DNA from: Allobosea sp. CRIB-10
GTDB taxonomy: Bacteria; Pseudomonadota; Alphaproteobacteria; Rhizobiales; Beijerinckiaceae
Assembly: GCF_900112185.1 (NCBI RefSeq)
Contig: NZ_FOKP01000007.1
Location: 1 to 64,000 of the forward strand
Length of the DNA: 64,000 bases
Direction: 5' to 3'
Shown here: in pieces, positions 46,597-55,852 of the stretch
Layout: each line of letters opens with the position of its first letter
How positions within the stretch are numbered: position 1 is the first letter of the stretch
The notes under the pieces: generated by a model
Told to the model about the DNA's origin: nothing
Seen by the model: only the letters and a program-made list of their open reading frames with translations
The model's database searches: none
Program-made: the position numbers and the translations under genes

Positions 46597-47537
46597 GCCG
46601 CCGCCCTCTGGCGCGGATCGAGCACGCGGTTGATCAGGTCGGCGCCGAGATTGGCGAAGACGAAGATCGCGGTGAACAGGAAGACGATGCCCTGCAGCAA
46701 GAGGAAGTCGCGCTGCGAGATCGCGTTCAGCAAAGCGCGCGACAGCCCGGGAATGTTGAACACCTGCTCGATGATCAGCGCCCAACCGAACATGTAGCCG
46801 AAGGATAGCGCCGCGAGATTGACCACCGGCGGCAGCGCGTTGACCAGCGCGTAGAACACGACCTGGCGGGAGGAGAGGCCCATGGCGTGGGCGGTGCGGA
46901 CATAGTCGCCGCGCAAGCTCTCCTGCAGGCTCGCCTGCGTCATCCGCGCCAGCACGGCGATGTAGTAGACCGCAAGCGAGAGCGAGGGCATCAGGATGCT
47001 CTGCAGGTGCAGCTTGAGCCCGGCCGAGAGCGGGACATAGCCTCCGGGCGGCAGCAGGCGCAGATCGACGGCAAGAAAACGGATCAGCACGATGCCGAGC
47101 CAGAAGGCCGGGATCGACAGGCCGAGCACTGCGGCGAAGCGGCTGACCCGGTCGAAAGTGCCGCCCGGCTTGAGCGCAGCCAGCACGCCGATGCCGATGC
47201 CGAAGACCAGCGCGATCAGGAAGGCGAAGAGCACGATCGACAGCGTCACCGGCAGGGCGCTGACGATGTCGGTCGCGACGTCGCGGCCGGTGACGAAGGA
47301 TTTGCCGAAATCCCCGCGCAGGATGTCGCCGAGCCAGGCGGCGTATTGCGAGAGGAAGGGTCGATCGAGGCCATGCGCCTGCTCGAACTGCATGATCTGC
47401 TCTGCGGTCGCGTCGGTCCCGAGCACGATCCGGGCCGGGGAGCCCGGACCGGAGCGCGTCAGCGCGAACAGCGCGAGGCCGACGAAAAGCAGCGTGCCGA
47501 TCGAGGAGACGATGCGGCCTGCGACGAGGCGGAGCAT
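46593..47537 (-). CDS. dppB: dipeptide ABC transporter permease (DppB-like)
   Basis: The protein has 314 residues. It starts MLRLVAGRIVSSIGTLLFVG, with the DppB N-terminal pattern. ARMTQASLQESLRGDYVRTA and HAMGLSSRQVVFYALVNALP form the coupling region. Six membrane segments. A 28-bp gap separates it from the binding-protein gene. Confidence 0.94.
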   Translation of the reverse strand: MLRLVAGRIVSSIGTLLFVGLALFALTRSGPGSPARIVLGTDATAEQIMQFEQAHGLDRPFLSQYAAWLGDILRGDFGKSFVTGRDVATDIVSALPVTLSIVLFAFLIALVFGIGIGVLAALKPGGTFDRVSRFAAVLGLSIPAFWLGIVLIRFLAVDLRLLPPGGYVPLSAGLKLHLQSILMPSLSLAVYYIAVLARMTQASLQESLRGDYVRTAHAMGLSSRQVVFYALVNALPPVVNLAALSFGYMFGWALIIEQVFNIPGLSRALLNAISQRDFLLLQGIVFLFTAIFVFANLGADLINRVLDPRQRAAA

Positions 47538-47565
47538 GGCGGGCTCGCTTTAGTCCTTGATCCCG

Positions 47566-49125
47566 TTAGACCTTGACCTCGCCGGGCGCGATGGTCAGGC
47601 CCTGATTGACCTTCACATCCTGGAGCGCCTGCCGCCAGAGATTGGAGGCGTGGACATAGCCGAGCACGCCGATCGGCGCGTCGCGGGCGGCGAGCGCCTG
47701 CAGCTTGCCGTAGAGCTCCTTGAGCTTGGCTTGGTCGGTCTCGGCGAAGGCGGCCGCGAGCGTCTGGTTGAACTCGGGGTTGTTGTAGCCCGTGCTCTTG
47801 GACAGCACCTGCTCCGGCGTCAGGCAGACCTGCATGATGTAGCTCGGCTCGCCCGGCGACATGAAGACCTGCAGCGCCGCCTGGTGCTCGCCGCGGATCG
47901 CCTGCTGGATCAGCACCGAGAACTCGTAGACCTTGAGATTGACCTTGATGCCGATCTTGGCGAGCTGCGCCTGCACGAAGATCGCCGCGTCTTTGGTGTC
48001 GAGCAAATAGGGCTCGGCCTGGATGCTGAGGTCGAATTCGGCGCCCGTCGCATATTTCGACTTGGCGAGCAGGGCCTTGGCCTTGTCGAGGTCGAAGCCG
48101 AGCTCCTTGTCGGCCTCGGCATTGAACCACCAGCCGCGCGCCGGCGCCGGCACCGAGGACGGATCGAGCAGCCCGTAATAGACCTTCTCGCCGATCGTCT
48201 TGCGGTCGATCGCAGCGGAGACCGCCTTGCGGAAGTTCACGTCGTCGAAGGGGGCTTTGAGGTTGTTGGTGTACATCAAGAGCGCGCCGCCCAGGGTCGG
48301 ACGCGAGGCGCCGGTGATGCCCGGCATGGTCTTCAGCCGGTTGAACTCGCGCGGCGGCGGGGCGCTGATCAGGTCGACCTGGCCGGTCAGCAGATAGGCG
48401 ACGCGGGTCGCGTCCTCCGGGATCATCTTGACGACGAGCCGGTCCCAATGCGGCAGGCCCTTGCGCCAGTAATTCGGGTTCTTCCTGAAGCTGATATAGT
48501 CGTTCGGCTTCCACTCCTCGAAGACGCCGAAGCCGGTGCCGACCCCGGCCGGCCTCGACTTGAAATAGTCGTCGCCATGCTCCTTGCGCGAGCCTGCGGG
48601 GTAGATGCCCATGTATTTGGTCAGGAAATAGAGCCAGGGGCCATAGGGTTCTGACAGCTCGAACTGCACCTTCAGCGGATCGAGCACCGTGACCTTGGCG
48701 ATGCGGGTGAAGAGCGAGCGGCGCGCCGCCTTGTTGGCGGGGTCGAGCAGATAGTCGAAGGAGTATTTCACATCCTCCGCCGTCATCTTCCTGCCGTTGT
48801 GAAAGGTGACGTCGTCGCGCAATTCAAAGGTGTAGGTCTTCTTGTCGGCGGAGATCGTCGGCAGGGCCTTGGCGAGCTGCGGCTTCAGCACACCGTCGAC
48901 ATCATACTCGACCAGGTTCTCGAACACCGCCTGGCCGAGCACCATGGCATCGTGATTGAGCTGGTTAATCGGATCGATGGTGATCGGATTGCTCGGCAGG
49001 ACGATGGTCAGCGTCTTGCCATTGTTCGGCTGGGCGTGGAGCAGGCTCGCGGGCAAAAGGCCACCGAGAGCGCCGCCTGCTGCGGCTGCGAGAAACGCAC
49101 GGCGATTTGTCGGCACGGTCAGCAT
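47566..49125 (-). CDS. dppA: dipeptide-type extracellular solute-binding protein (family 5)
   Basis: The protein has 519 residues. The N-terminus NRRAFLAAAAGGALGGLLPA is a twin-arginine-like export signal. SBP_bac_5 motifs are VLKPQLAKALPTISADKKTY and DDVTFHNGRKMTAEDVKYSF. It is the first gene of the Dpp-HyuA-HyuB-DSD1 operon and is divergent from a LysR gene. It captures the substrate handled by HyuAB. Confidence 0.93.
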   Translation of the reverse strand: MLTVPTNRRAFLAAAAGGALGGLLPASLLHAQPNNGKTLTIVLPSNPITIDPINQLNHDAMVLGQAVFENLVEYDVDGVLKPQLAKALPTISADKKTYTFELRDDVTFHNGRKMTAEDVKYSFDYLLDPANKAARRSLFTRIAKVTVLDPLKVQFELSEPYGPWLYFLTKYMGIYPAGSRKEHGDDYFKSRPAGVGTGFGVFEEWKPNDYISFRKNPNYWRKGLPHWDRLVVKMIPEDATRVAYLLTGQVDLISAPPPREFNRLKTMPGITGASRPTLGGALLMYTNNLKAPFDDVNFRKAVSAAIDRKTIGEKVYYGLLDPSSVPAPARGWWFNAEADKELGFDLDKAKALLAKSKYATGAEFDLSIQAEPYLLDTKDAAIFVQAQLAKIGIKVNLKVYEFSVLIQQAIRGEHQAALQVFMSPGEPSYIMQVCLTPEQVLSKSTGYNNPEFNQTLAAAFAETDQAKLKELYGKLQALAARDAPIGVLGYVHASNLWRQALQDVKVNQGLTIAPGEVKV

Positions 49126-49268
49126 CGGAGCTCCCCTGTTTTATTGGCAATGCCTTGGCGGCGCCGGAGATCGGCGCCGCGCCGAACGGGGGAAAGCTAG
49201 AGCGCTGAGGCGGCGAATAAAAATAAGAAGTGCTTGCCGCTTGATTGCCTCAGGCTATCATCTTGGCG
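49126..49268. promoter_or_regulatory. divergent promoter region between dppA and LysR
   Basis: A 143-bp gap. GCGGCGCCG (49158-49166) and CGGCGCCGC (49172-49180) form a perfect 9-bp hairpin with a 5-base loop in the leader of the dppA operon. The AT-rich block GAATAAAAATAAGAAG (near 49216) is a likely promoter area. No clear LysR box was found. Confidence 0.4.
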
Positions 49269-50183
49269 ATGCGCTATACCTTCGGTCAGGCGGAAGCGTT
49301 CTATTGGGTGGCCCGGCTCGGCGGCTTCCGTGCCGCCGCCCAGCATCTCAACCTGTCGCAACCGACGGTCAGCCTGCGCATCAAGGAGCTCGAGCGCATC
49401 CTCGACGGCGAGCTCTTCGACCGCTCGCTCTATCGGCCAGTGCCGACGACGCTGGGCAATGCGATCTATGCCGATGTGGAGCGCATGCTGGCCCATGCCG
49501 AGCAAATTCAGCGCCACAGCAAGGACGGTCTGCGCGGCAGGAGCCTGCTGCGCATCGGCGCCGCCGATTCCTTCGCCGCCGCCATCCTGCCGGAGCTGCT
49601 CGCCCAGCTGGCGCGCCGCCATGCCGAATTGCAGGTCGACGTCACCGTCGACTTCAGCACGAAACTCGAGCAACTCCTGCTCGACCGCTCGATCGATATC
49701 GCCTTCCTCTCACAGCCGCGCGCGCATGAGGGGGTCACCATCGTCCCGCTCTGGCTGATCGACCTCGTCTGGGTGGTGGGCGAAAGCCTGCCCTTCACCG
49801 GCAACGTCGCGACGCCGGAAAATCTGGTCGACCTGCCGATCTTCACCAACAGCTCGCCGTCCGGCCTGTTCACCACCATCCAGATGTGGTTCGGCGCGCA
49901 TGGTCTGAAGCCACGCCGCCTCAACACCTGCAATCCGCTGACCGTCATCGCCCGTCTCGCCAGTGCCGGCACGGGTGCCGCGATGATCCCGCGTGAGATG
50001 ATCCATCTCTCGGGCGAGAAGCTGGCGCTGCGCGTGCTGGAAGCCGATCCGCCGATCCCCTCGCATAACCTGTGCGCGATGTGGTGGAACAACGAATCCG
50101 CCGAGGAGTGCAGTTATCTCGCCAATCTCGCTCGCGAGATCGCAGCTGAGCATGTCCTGTTGGCGGCAAAAAACAGGGCATAG
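49269..50183 (+). CDS. LysR-family transcriptional regulator
   Basis: The protein has 304 residues from MRYTFGQAEAFYWVARLGGF; an upstream in-frame start adds 8 residues. The HTH reads FRAAAQHLNLSQPTVSLRIK and ELERILDGELFDRS. The effector domain is of normal length. It is divergent from dppA and probably controls the Dpp-HyuAB-DSD1 operon. It might also affect the second peptide transporter that starts 73 bp downstream. Confidence 0.92.
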   Translation: MRYTFGQAEAFYWVARLGGFRAAAQHLNLSQPTVSLRIKELERILDGELFDRSLYRPVPTTLGNAIYADVERMLAHAEQIQRHSKDGLRGRSLLRIGAADSFAAAILPELLAQLARRHAELQVDVTVDFSTKLEQLLLDRSIDIAFLSQPRAHEGVTIVPLWLIDLVWVVGESLPFTGNVATPENLVDLPIFTNSSPSGLFTTIQMWFGAHGLKPRRLNTCNPLTVIARLASAGTGAAMIPREMIHLSGEKLALRVLEADPPIPSHNLCAMWWNNESAEECSYLANLAREIAAEHVLLAAKNRA

Positions 50184-50256
50184 CCGCAGAGCCGGGCATG
50201 CATTACGCTCCCTTACCGGCCACCTCACAATAGGCCAGCTAAAACAGGGGATTGTA

Positions 50257-52044
50257 ATGGACGAGCGTACACTGAGCAGCTTGATCGAGAACGTGAAGGA
50301 CGGTGCGATCTCCCGCCGCTCCTTCATTCGCAGACTGGCTGCCGTCGGCATCACGGCGCCGATCGCTTCACAGATCCTGGCCTGGAACGACGTCGCCATG
50401 GCGCAGGCCTCGCTGCAGTACAAGCCGACCAAGGCCGGCGGCGGCGGGCCGCTGAAGATCCTGCTCTGGCAGGCTCCGACGCTGCTGAACCCGCATTTCG
50501 CCAGCGGCACCAAGGACCAGATCGCTGGCCGCATCTTCTTCGAGCCGCTCGCCGGCTGGGACAAGGAGGGAAACCTCACCCCGCAGCTCGCCGCCGAGGT
50601 TCCGAGCCGCGCCAATGGCGGCCTCTCGGAAGACGGCAAGGTGGTGACCTGGAAGCTGAAGCAGGGCGTCAAATGGCATGACGGCAAGCCGTTCACCGCC
50701 GACGACGTCGTCTTCACCTGGGAATATGCCGCCGATCCGGCGACAGCCGCCTACACCACCGGCTCCTACACCAACATCAAGGTCGAGAAGGTCGACGACC
50801 ACACCGTCAAGGTGATCTTCAAGGAAGCGACGCCGTTCTGGGCCGATCCTTTCGTAGGTGTCGTCGGCCAGATCCTGCCGAAGCACCATTTCGGCGAGTA
50901 CAAGGGCGCCAAGTCGCGCGAGGCCCCCGCCAATCTCAAGCCGGTCGGCACCGGCCCCTACAAGTTCGTCGACTTCAAGCCGGGCGATATCCTGACCGGC
51001 ACGCGCAACGAGGACTACCACGTCAAGAACCAGCCGCATTTCGACACGATCGAGGTCAAGGGCGGTGGCGACGCGGTCTCGGCGGCCCGTGCCGTGCTGC
51101 AGACCGGCGAGTTCGACTACGCCTGGAACCTGCAGGTCGAGGACGAGGTCCTGAAGAAGATGGAGACCGGCGGCCGCGGCAAGGTCAGCGCGGTCGCCTC
51201 GGGCGACATCGAGTTCATCATCCTCAACACCACCGACCCGTGGACCGAGGTCGACGGTGAGCGCTCCAGCGTCAAGACCAAGCACCCGACCCTGTCGGAT
51301 CCCAAGGTGCGCGAGGCGATCAACCTGCTGATCGACCGCGATTCGATCCAGAAGTTCATCTATGGCCGCGGCGGCACCGCGACGGCGAGCTTCGTCAACG
51401 AGCCCAAGCAGTTCAAGTCGCAGAAGCTGAAATACGAGTTCAACATCGAGAAGGCCAACAAGATCCTCGACGACGCCGGCTACAAGAAGGGCTCTGACGG
51501 CATCCGCGAGAAGGACGGCAAGAAGCTCAAATACGTCTACCAGACCTCGATCAACGCCCCTCGCCAGAAGACGCAAGCGATCATCAAGCAGGCCTGCCAG
51601 AAGGCCGGCATCGACCTTGAGCTGAAGTCGGTGACGGCATCGGTGTTCTTCTCCTCCGACGTCGCGAACCCCGACACCTACACCAAGCTCTATGTCGACA
51701 TGGAGATGTATACGACCACGCAGCCGCAGCCCGATCCGGAGCGCTTCCTCAACCAGTTCGTCTCCTGGGAGATCGCCACCAAGGAGAACAAATGGCTGGG
51801 CCGGAACGTCTCGCGCTATTCCGACCCGGAGGCCGACAAGGCCTACAAGGCTGCCCAGAAGGAACTCGACCCGGCCAAGCGCGCCGCGCTGCTGATCAAG
51901 GTCAACGAAATCTTCTGTGAAGCCAATGTGATCCTGCCGCTGCTCTCGCGCACCCGCGTCGCCGCCTCGGTGACCAATCTGATGCACGATCACAGCGGCT
52001 GGGACGTCGACACCTGGAACGTGGCTGCCTGGTATCGCAGCTGA
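50257..52044 (+). CDS. peptide-type extracellular solute-binding protein (family 5)
   Basis: The protein has 595 residues from MDERTLSSLIENVKDGAISR, preceded by CAGGGG. The N-terminus has a true twin-arginine motif, SRRSFIRR (19-26), with cleavage near AMAQ. Motifs are LLWQAPTLLNPHFASGTKDQ and GVKWHDGKPFTADDVVFTWE. Lysine is frequent and AAG and GAG codons dominate. Two permeases follow. A strong hairpin after the stop suggests it is made in excess over them. Confidence 0.92.
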   Translation: MDERTLSSLIENVKDGAISRRSFIRRLAAVGITAPIASQILAWNDVAMAQASLQYKPTKAGGGGPLKILLWQAPTLLNPHFASGTKDQIAGRIFFEPLAGWDKEGNLTPQLAAEVPSRANGGLSEDGKVVTWKLKQGVKWHDGKPFTADDVVFTWEYAADPATAAYTTGSYTNIKVEKVDDHTVKVIFKEATPFWADPFVGVVGQILPKHHFGEYKGAKSREAPANLKPVGTGPYKFVDFKPGDILTGTRNEDYHVKNQPHFDTIEVKGGGDAVSAARAVLQTGEFDYAWNLQVEDEVLKKMETGGRGKVSAVASGDIEFIILNTTDPWTEVDGERSSVKTKHPTLSDPKVREAINLLIDRDSIQKFIYGRGGTATASFVNEPKQFKSQKLKYEFNIEKANKILDDAGYKKGSDGIREKDGKKLKYVYQTSINAPRQKTQAIIKQACQKAGIDLELKSVTASVFFSSDVANPDTYTKLYVDMEMYTTTQPQPDPERFLNQFVSWEIATKENKWLGRNVSRYSDPEADKAYKAAQKELDPAKRAALLIKVNEIFCEANVILPLLSRTRVAASVTNLMHDHSGWDVDTWNVAAWYRS

Positions 52045-52055
52045 GGCCGGCTAGA

Positions 52056-52089
52056 CCGCTCGCGGACGATTGATACCGTCCGCGAGCGG
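52056..52089. promoter_or_regulatory. intercistronic hairpin after the binding-protein gene
   Basis: Perfect 13-bp stem: CCGCTCGCGGACG (52056-52068) and CGTCCGCGAGCGG (52077-52089) around an 8-base loop. No T-run follows. It sits between binding-protein and permease genes exactly as the hairpin at 10579-10613 does. Confidence 0.8.
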
Positions 52090-52191
52090 CTCCCTGCCGC
52101 TTCCGCGCGAGCTGCCTCGGTCCGGTGGTGTCTCGTCGCCATCAGCCCGTGCGGCTCGCTTTTGCGACACCCCGCTTTCCGGGAATCCTTG

Positions 52192-53151
52192 ATGGCGACT
52201 TATCTTCTGCGGCGATTGCTCATCGCCATACCGAGCCTGCTCGGCATCAGCCTGATCCTGTTCACGGTCCTGGCGCTGGCGCCGGGCGATCCGTTCTCGG
52301 AGATGGCGACAAACCCCAACGTCCCGCCCGAAGTGCGCGAAGCGCTGCGCGCCAGCTTCGGCCTCAACGACCCGATCATGGTGCGCTATCTGCGCTGGCT
52401 TTCCGCCATGGCGCAGGGCGACTGGGGCTTCTCCTTCGCCAGCCGGATCGATGTCGATACCCTGATCATGCAGCGCGTGCCGACCACGCTCTTCGTCGTC
52501 GGCACCTCGCAGATCCTGGCGCTGTGCATCGCGCTGCCGGTCGGCATCTACGCGGCGACGCGGCCCTATTCGGTCTTTGACCAGATCGCCAACACGCTGG
52601 CCTTCGTCGGCTTCTCGTTGCCGACCTTTTTCACTGGCCTGCTGCTGATCCTGCTGTTCTCGATCAAGCTCGACTGGTTCCCCTTCGTCTACCGCTCCGA
52701 CATCGCCGCCACCGGCTGGCGCTGGTATTGGGAGATGTTCCGCCAGGCGATCATGCCGATCACCGTGCTCGGCCTGTTCCAGGCGGCGTCGTATACGCGC
52801 TATGTCCGCTCAGCCGTGCTCGACGTGATCCGGCTGGACTACGTCACCACGGCGCGGGCCAAGGGCCTCAGCGAGAAGCGGGTCACGCTGCGGCACATCA
52901 CCCGCAATGCGCTGATCCCCGTCGTGACGCTGGTCGCGCTGCAGATGCCTGCCGTCTTCGGCGGCGCCATCGTCACCGAGCAGATCTTCCGGATCCCCGG
53001 CATCGGCTCGCTGCTGATCGACGCGATCCTCGCCAACGACACCCCCGTGATCATGGCTGTGACCTTCGTCTTCGCCTGCCTGGTCGTCCTGTTCAACCTC
53101 ATTGCGGACCTGCTCTATGGCTGGCTCGACCCTCGCATCTCCTTCGGCTGA
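52192..53151 (+). CDS. peptide-type ABC transporter permease (DppB-like)
   Basis: The protein has 319 residues from MATYLLRRLLIAIPSLLGIS; the longer in-frame start at 52162 adds 10 residues without family match. The coupling loop has VRSAVLDVIRLDYVTTARAK and GLSEKRVTLRHITRNALIP. Six membrane segments. The C-terminus LLYGWLDPRISFG is typical of DppB. Its last 35 bp overlap the next permease gene. Confidence 0.93.
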   Translation: MATYLLRRLLIAIPSLLGISLILFTVLALAPGDPFSEMATNPNVPPEVREALRASFGLNDPIMVRYLRWLSAMAQGDWGFSFASRIDVDTLIMQRVPTTLFVVGTSQILALCIALPVGIYAATRPYSVFDQIANTLAFVGFSLPTFFTGLLLILLFSIKLDWFPFVYRSDIAATGWRWYWEMFRQAIMPITVLGLFQAASYTRYVRSAVLDVIRLDYVTTARAKGLSEKRVTLRHITRNALIPVVTLVALQMPAVFGGAIVTEQIFRIPGIGSLLIDAILANDTPVIMAVTFVFACLVVLFNLIADLLYGWLDPRISFG

Positions 53152-54061
53152 CCCGGCCGTGGCCGCAGTGGCCGCCGCGACCGTATCGGTCTCGCCCGGC
53201 CGCGAAACCTGGCGGCGTTTCCGCCGCCACAAGCTCGCCATGGCGAGCGCGGTCATCCTCGCCTCGCTGATCCTCGGCGTCGTCGTCGGCCCGTGGATCT
53301 GGACCATCCCGATCAACGACATCGACTTCTCGGCGACGTTGCAGGGGCCGTCGCTGGCGCATCCGTTCGGCACCGACGATCTCGGCCAGGATATCCTGGC
53401 GCGGATGATGTATGGCGGGCGCATCTCGCTCGCCGTCGGCCTCGCCGCCATGGTGGTCGCGACCACTGTCGGCGTCGTGATCGGCGCGACGGCAGGCATG
53501 TCGCGCAAGGTCGCCGACCCCGTGCTGATGTGGGTGACGGACCTCTTCCTGTCGCTGCCACAGCTGCCGCTGCTGCTGCTCGTGATCTACCTGTTCCGCG
53601 AGCAGCTCAAGGCGGTGTTCGGCGTCGAGGGCGGTGTCTTCATCCTGATCGTCGTGGTGATCGGCGGCCTGCGCTGGATGCCGGTCGCGCGGCTGGTCAG
53701 GGCGCAGTTCCTCTCGCTGCGCGAGAAGGAGTTCGTCGAGGCCGCCAAGGCTCAGGGCGCCACCAAGTTCCGCCAGATGACGCGGCACATCCTGCCCAAC
53801 GCGGTCGGACCGGTCATCGTCGCCTCGACGATCGAGGTTTCCTCGGCGATCATCGCGGAATCGACGCTGTCCTTCCTCGGCCTCGGCTTCCCGCCGGACA
53901 TCCCGACCTGGGGGCGTCTGCTCTTCGACGCCAAGGACCATCTCGACTCCGCGCCGCACTGGGCGCTATTCCCCGGTGCGGCGATCTTCCTGACCGTCCT
54001 GTCGATCAACTTCATCGGCGACGGCCTGCGCGACGCGCTTGATCCGCGCCGGGTGATCTGA
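53117..54061 (+). CDS. peptide-type ABC transporter permease (DppC-like)
   Basis: The protein has 314 residues from the ATG at 53117 inside the end of the preceding gene. It has HPFGTDDLGQDILARMMYGG, the DppC signature. The coupling loop is EFVEAAKAQGATKFRQMTRH. It ends DGLRDALDPRRVI. No ATPase gene follows; a terminator lies 34 bp downstream. Confidence 0.93.
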   Translation: MAGSTLASPSADPAVAAVAAATVSVSPGRETWRRFRRHKLAMASAVILASLILGVVVGPWIWTIPINDIDFSATLQGPSLAHPFGTDDLGQDILARMMYGGRISLAVGLAAMVVATTVGVVIGATAGMSRKVADPVLMWVTDLFLSLPQLPLLLLVIYLFREQLKAVFGVEGGVFILIVVVIGGLRWMPVARLVRAQFLSLREKEFVEAAKAQGATKFRQMTRHILPNAVGPVIVASTIEVSSAIIAESTLSFLGLGFPPDIPTWGRLLFDAKDHLDSAPHWALFPGAAIFLTVLSINFIGDGLRDALDPRRVI

Positions 54062-54094
54062 CGGAGGGGAGAGGTCCTTCCTTCCCGAAAACAG

Positions 54095-54124
54095 GAGGCC
54101 CGGGCCGTCATCGGCCCGGGCCTC
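54095..54124. terminator. bidirectional rho-independent-like terminator
   Basis: Perfect 13-bp stem: GAGGCCCGGGCCG (54095-54107) and CGGCCCGGGCCTC (54112-54124) with loop TCAT. TTCGTT follows on the plus strand, and CTGTTTTC on the minus strand. It separates the convergent permease and OPT-transporter genes and can serve both. Confidence 0.85.
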
Positions 54125-54131
54125 TTCGTTC

Positions 54132-55805
54132 TCAGCGTTTGAGAAAATTCTTCGAGACGGAATCGAAGAAGGAGAAGATCGCGTCACCGGCGATGATGCC
54201 GGCGGCGAAGACCTCCATGTCGCCTTCGCCGTCGGCGCCGCGCAGCTTCTCCCAGATGAGCCGGCAGAGGATGCCGGCCAGCACCGCCCAGCCCGCCATC
54301 GGGAAGTTGATCAGGAGGCCGGTGGCGAAGAGCACGCCGATCTGGCGCTTCGGCCCGCCGACGAATTGCAGGATCGCGCCGGGGATCGCCCAGAGGAAGA
54401 GCTGCCAGGCGACGCCGGGCGCGACGCCGGCCTTGATCGTCGCGGCATAGACCTTGTCGACGGGGGCGACGAGGTTCCGGTCGAAGAAGGACTGGTAGGA
54501 GACCAGCACGACCGCGCCGGCGACGACGAAGGCGAACATCGCGGCAAAGAGCTGCTGGCGGCGGCCTTCGCGCTCGAAGGCCGGATCGACGCCGTTGCCG
54601 CGCAAGAGGTGGCCAGCCTTGAGGTCGTAGCCCATATCGGCGAAGGCGGGGCCGGTCGCGGCCGAGAAGCCGACGAGCAGGGCCAGCGCCGGCATCGGGA
54701 AGCCGAGGAGCATGCCGATGATCAGGGTGATCAGCGCCACCGCGAAGGCCGGGAACCAGCCGGAATGCATCGCGGCGAGGCCGACGATCAGTTCATGCAC
54801 ATAGGCGGCGAAGGCGGCGTAGAGCACGAACAGGATCAGCATGCCGATCGACATGTCGGTCATCAGCCCGCCGACAACAGCGATGAAGACGGCGATGACG
54901 AGATAGCCGATCGTGCCGAGGCCGAGCGCCCGCTTCACCTCGGCATCGGTGGTGCCGGACGCGGCCTCGGCCTGCTTCTGGGCTTCGTCGCGGCGGAAGA
55001 GCAGCAGGCCGACCTGCAGCAGCGCGACGAGGCCGGCGCCGATCATGAAGCCGTGCGGGATATAGGCGGCCATCAGGTCGCCCTTCGGAATGATGGTCTC
55101 GAAGAGCGGCCCGCCGAAGATCTGGCCGGAATAGCCGCGCAGCAGCAGGCCGATGCCGAACATGGCCAGCGCCCAGATATTGCCGATGAAGGCGACGCCG
55201 AAGGCGGACATCGGAATGCCGGAGACGGCGGTCGAGCCCGCAAAGCCGATCCAGGCCAGCGGCACCTTGATGAAGCCGGTGACGATGGCGGTGACGAAAC
55301 CGATGCCCATCAGCACCGCCTTGCGGCCGCCCTCGTCGCCTGCCTTGATCGCCTCGGCGGCGGCGACGCCCGGCGGCCAGGCGCCGGTCGCCGGGAAGAC
55401 GCGGGAATCGAACATCCGATAGAGCAGATAGCCGTCGAGCAGCATGGCGAAGAAGGCGCCGGCCAGCATCGGCAGGACCAGGTCCGGCCGACCGAGCAGC
55501 CAGGGAATGCCGACCGGCAGCAGCAGGCTGTTGGCGGCGCCGAAGGTGGCCGAGGAGATCGCGCTCTGGGCCAGGTTCTGGACGTGGATCGAGCGATAGC
55601 GCGCGAAGATCGCGAGCGGCACGCGCGCCAGTGCCATGGCGGCGAGCGCGCCGATCAGCGAGGTGTTGGCGGTGATCCCCAGCGACACCAGCAGCTGCAT
55701 CCCGATGATCGCGCCGAAGACGCAGAGGATCGCGATCAGCACCAGCGTCGCCGGCTCGAACAGGCTGGGGTGCCGCTGAGGCACTCCGTCATTTTGCGTC
55801 GTCAT
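54132..55805 (-). CDS. OPT-family transporter (oligopeptide/metal-chelate type)
   Basis: The protein has 557 residues with about 14 hydrophobic segments and little else. It has ATGAWPPGVAAAEAIKAGDE, equivalent to the OPT motif that precedes ALK, IGFVTAIVTGFIKVPLAWIG, and IFGGPLFETIIPKGDL. OPT proteins are proton-driven importers of small peptides and metal-amino acid chelates. It is the last gene of the IclR-HyuAB operon, 47 bp after the amidohydrolase gene, so it probably brings in the HyuAB substrate. Confidence 0.85.
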   Translation of the reverse strand: MTTQNDGVPQRHPSLFEPATLVLIAILCVFGAIIGMQLLVSLGITANTSLIGALAAMALARVPLAIFARYRSIHVQNLAQSAISSATFGAANSLLLPVGIPWLLGRPDLVLPMLAGAFFAMLLDGYLLYRMFDSRVFPATGAWPPGVAAAEAIKAGDEGGRKAVLMGIGFVTAIVTGFIKVPLAWIGFAGSTAVSGIPMSAFGVAFIGNIWALAMFGIGLLLRGYSGQIFGGPLFETIIPKGDLMAAYIPHGFMIGAGLVALLQVGLLLFRRDEAQKQAEAASGTTDAEVKRALGLGTIGYLVIAVFIAVVGGLMTDMSIGMLILFVLYAAFAAYVHELIVGLAAMHSGWFPAFAVALITLIIGMLLGFPMPALALLVGFSAATGPAFADMGYDLKAGHLLRGNGVDPAFEREGRRQQLFAAMFAFVVAGAVVLVSYQSFFDRNLVAPVDKVYAATIKAGVAPGVAWQLFLWAIPGAILQFVGGPKRQIGVLFATGLLINFPMAGWAVLAGILCRLIWEKLRGADGEGDMEVFAAGIIAGDAIFSFFDSVSKNFLKR

Positions 55806-55852
55806 GCCTCGATCCCCTCATTGGCCCGTGCGGGCGTCTTTCGCTTGATCAG

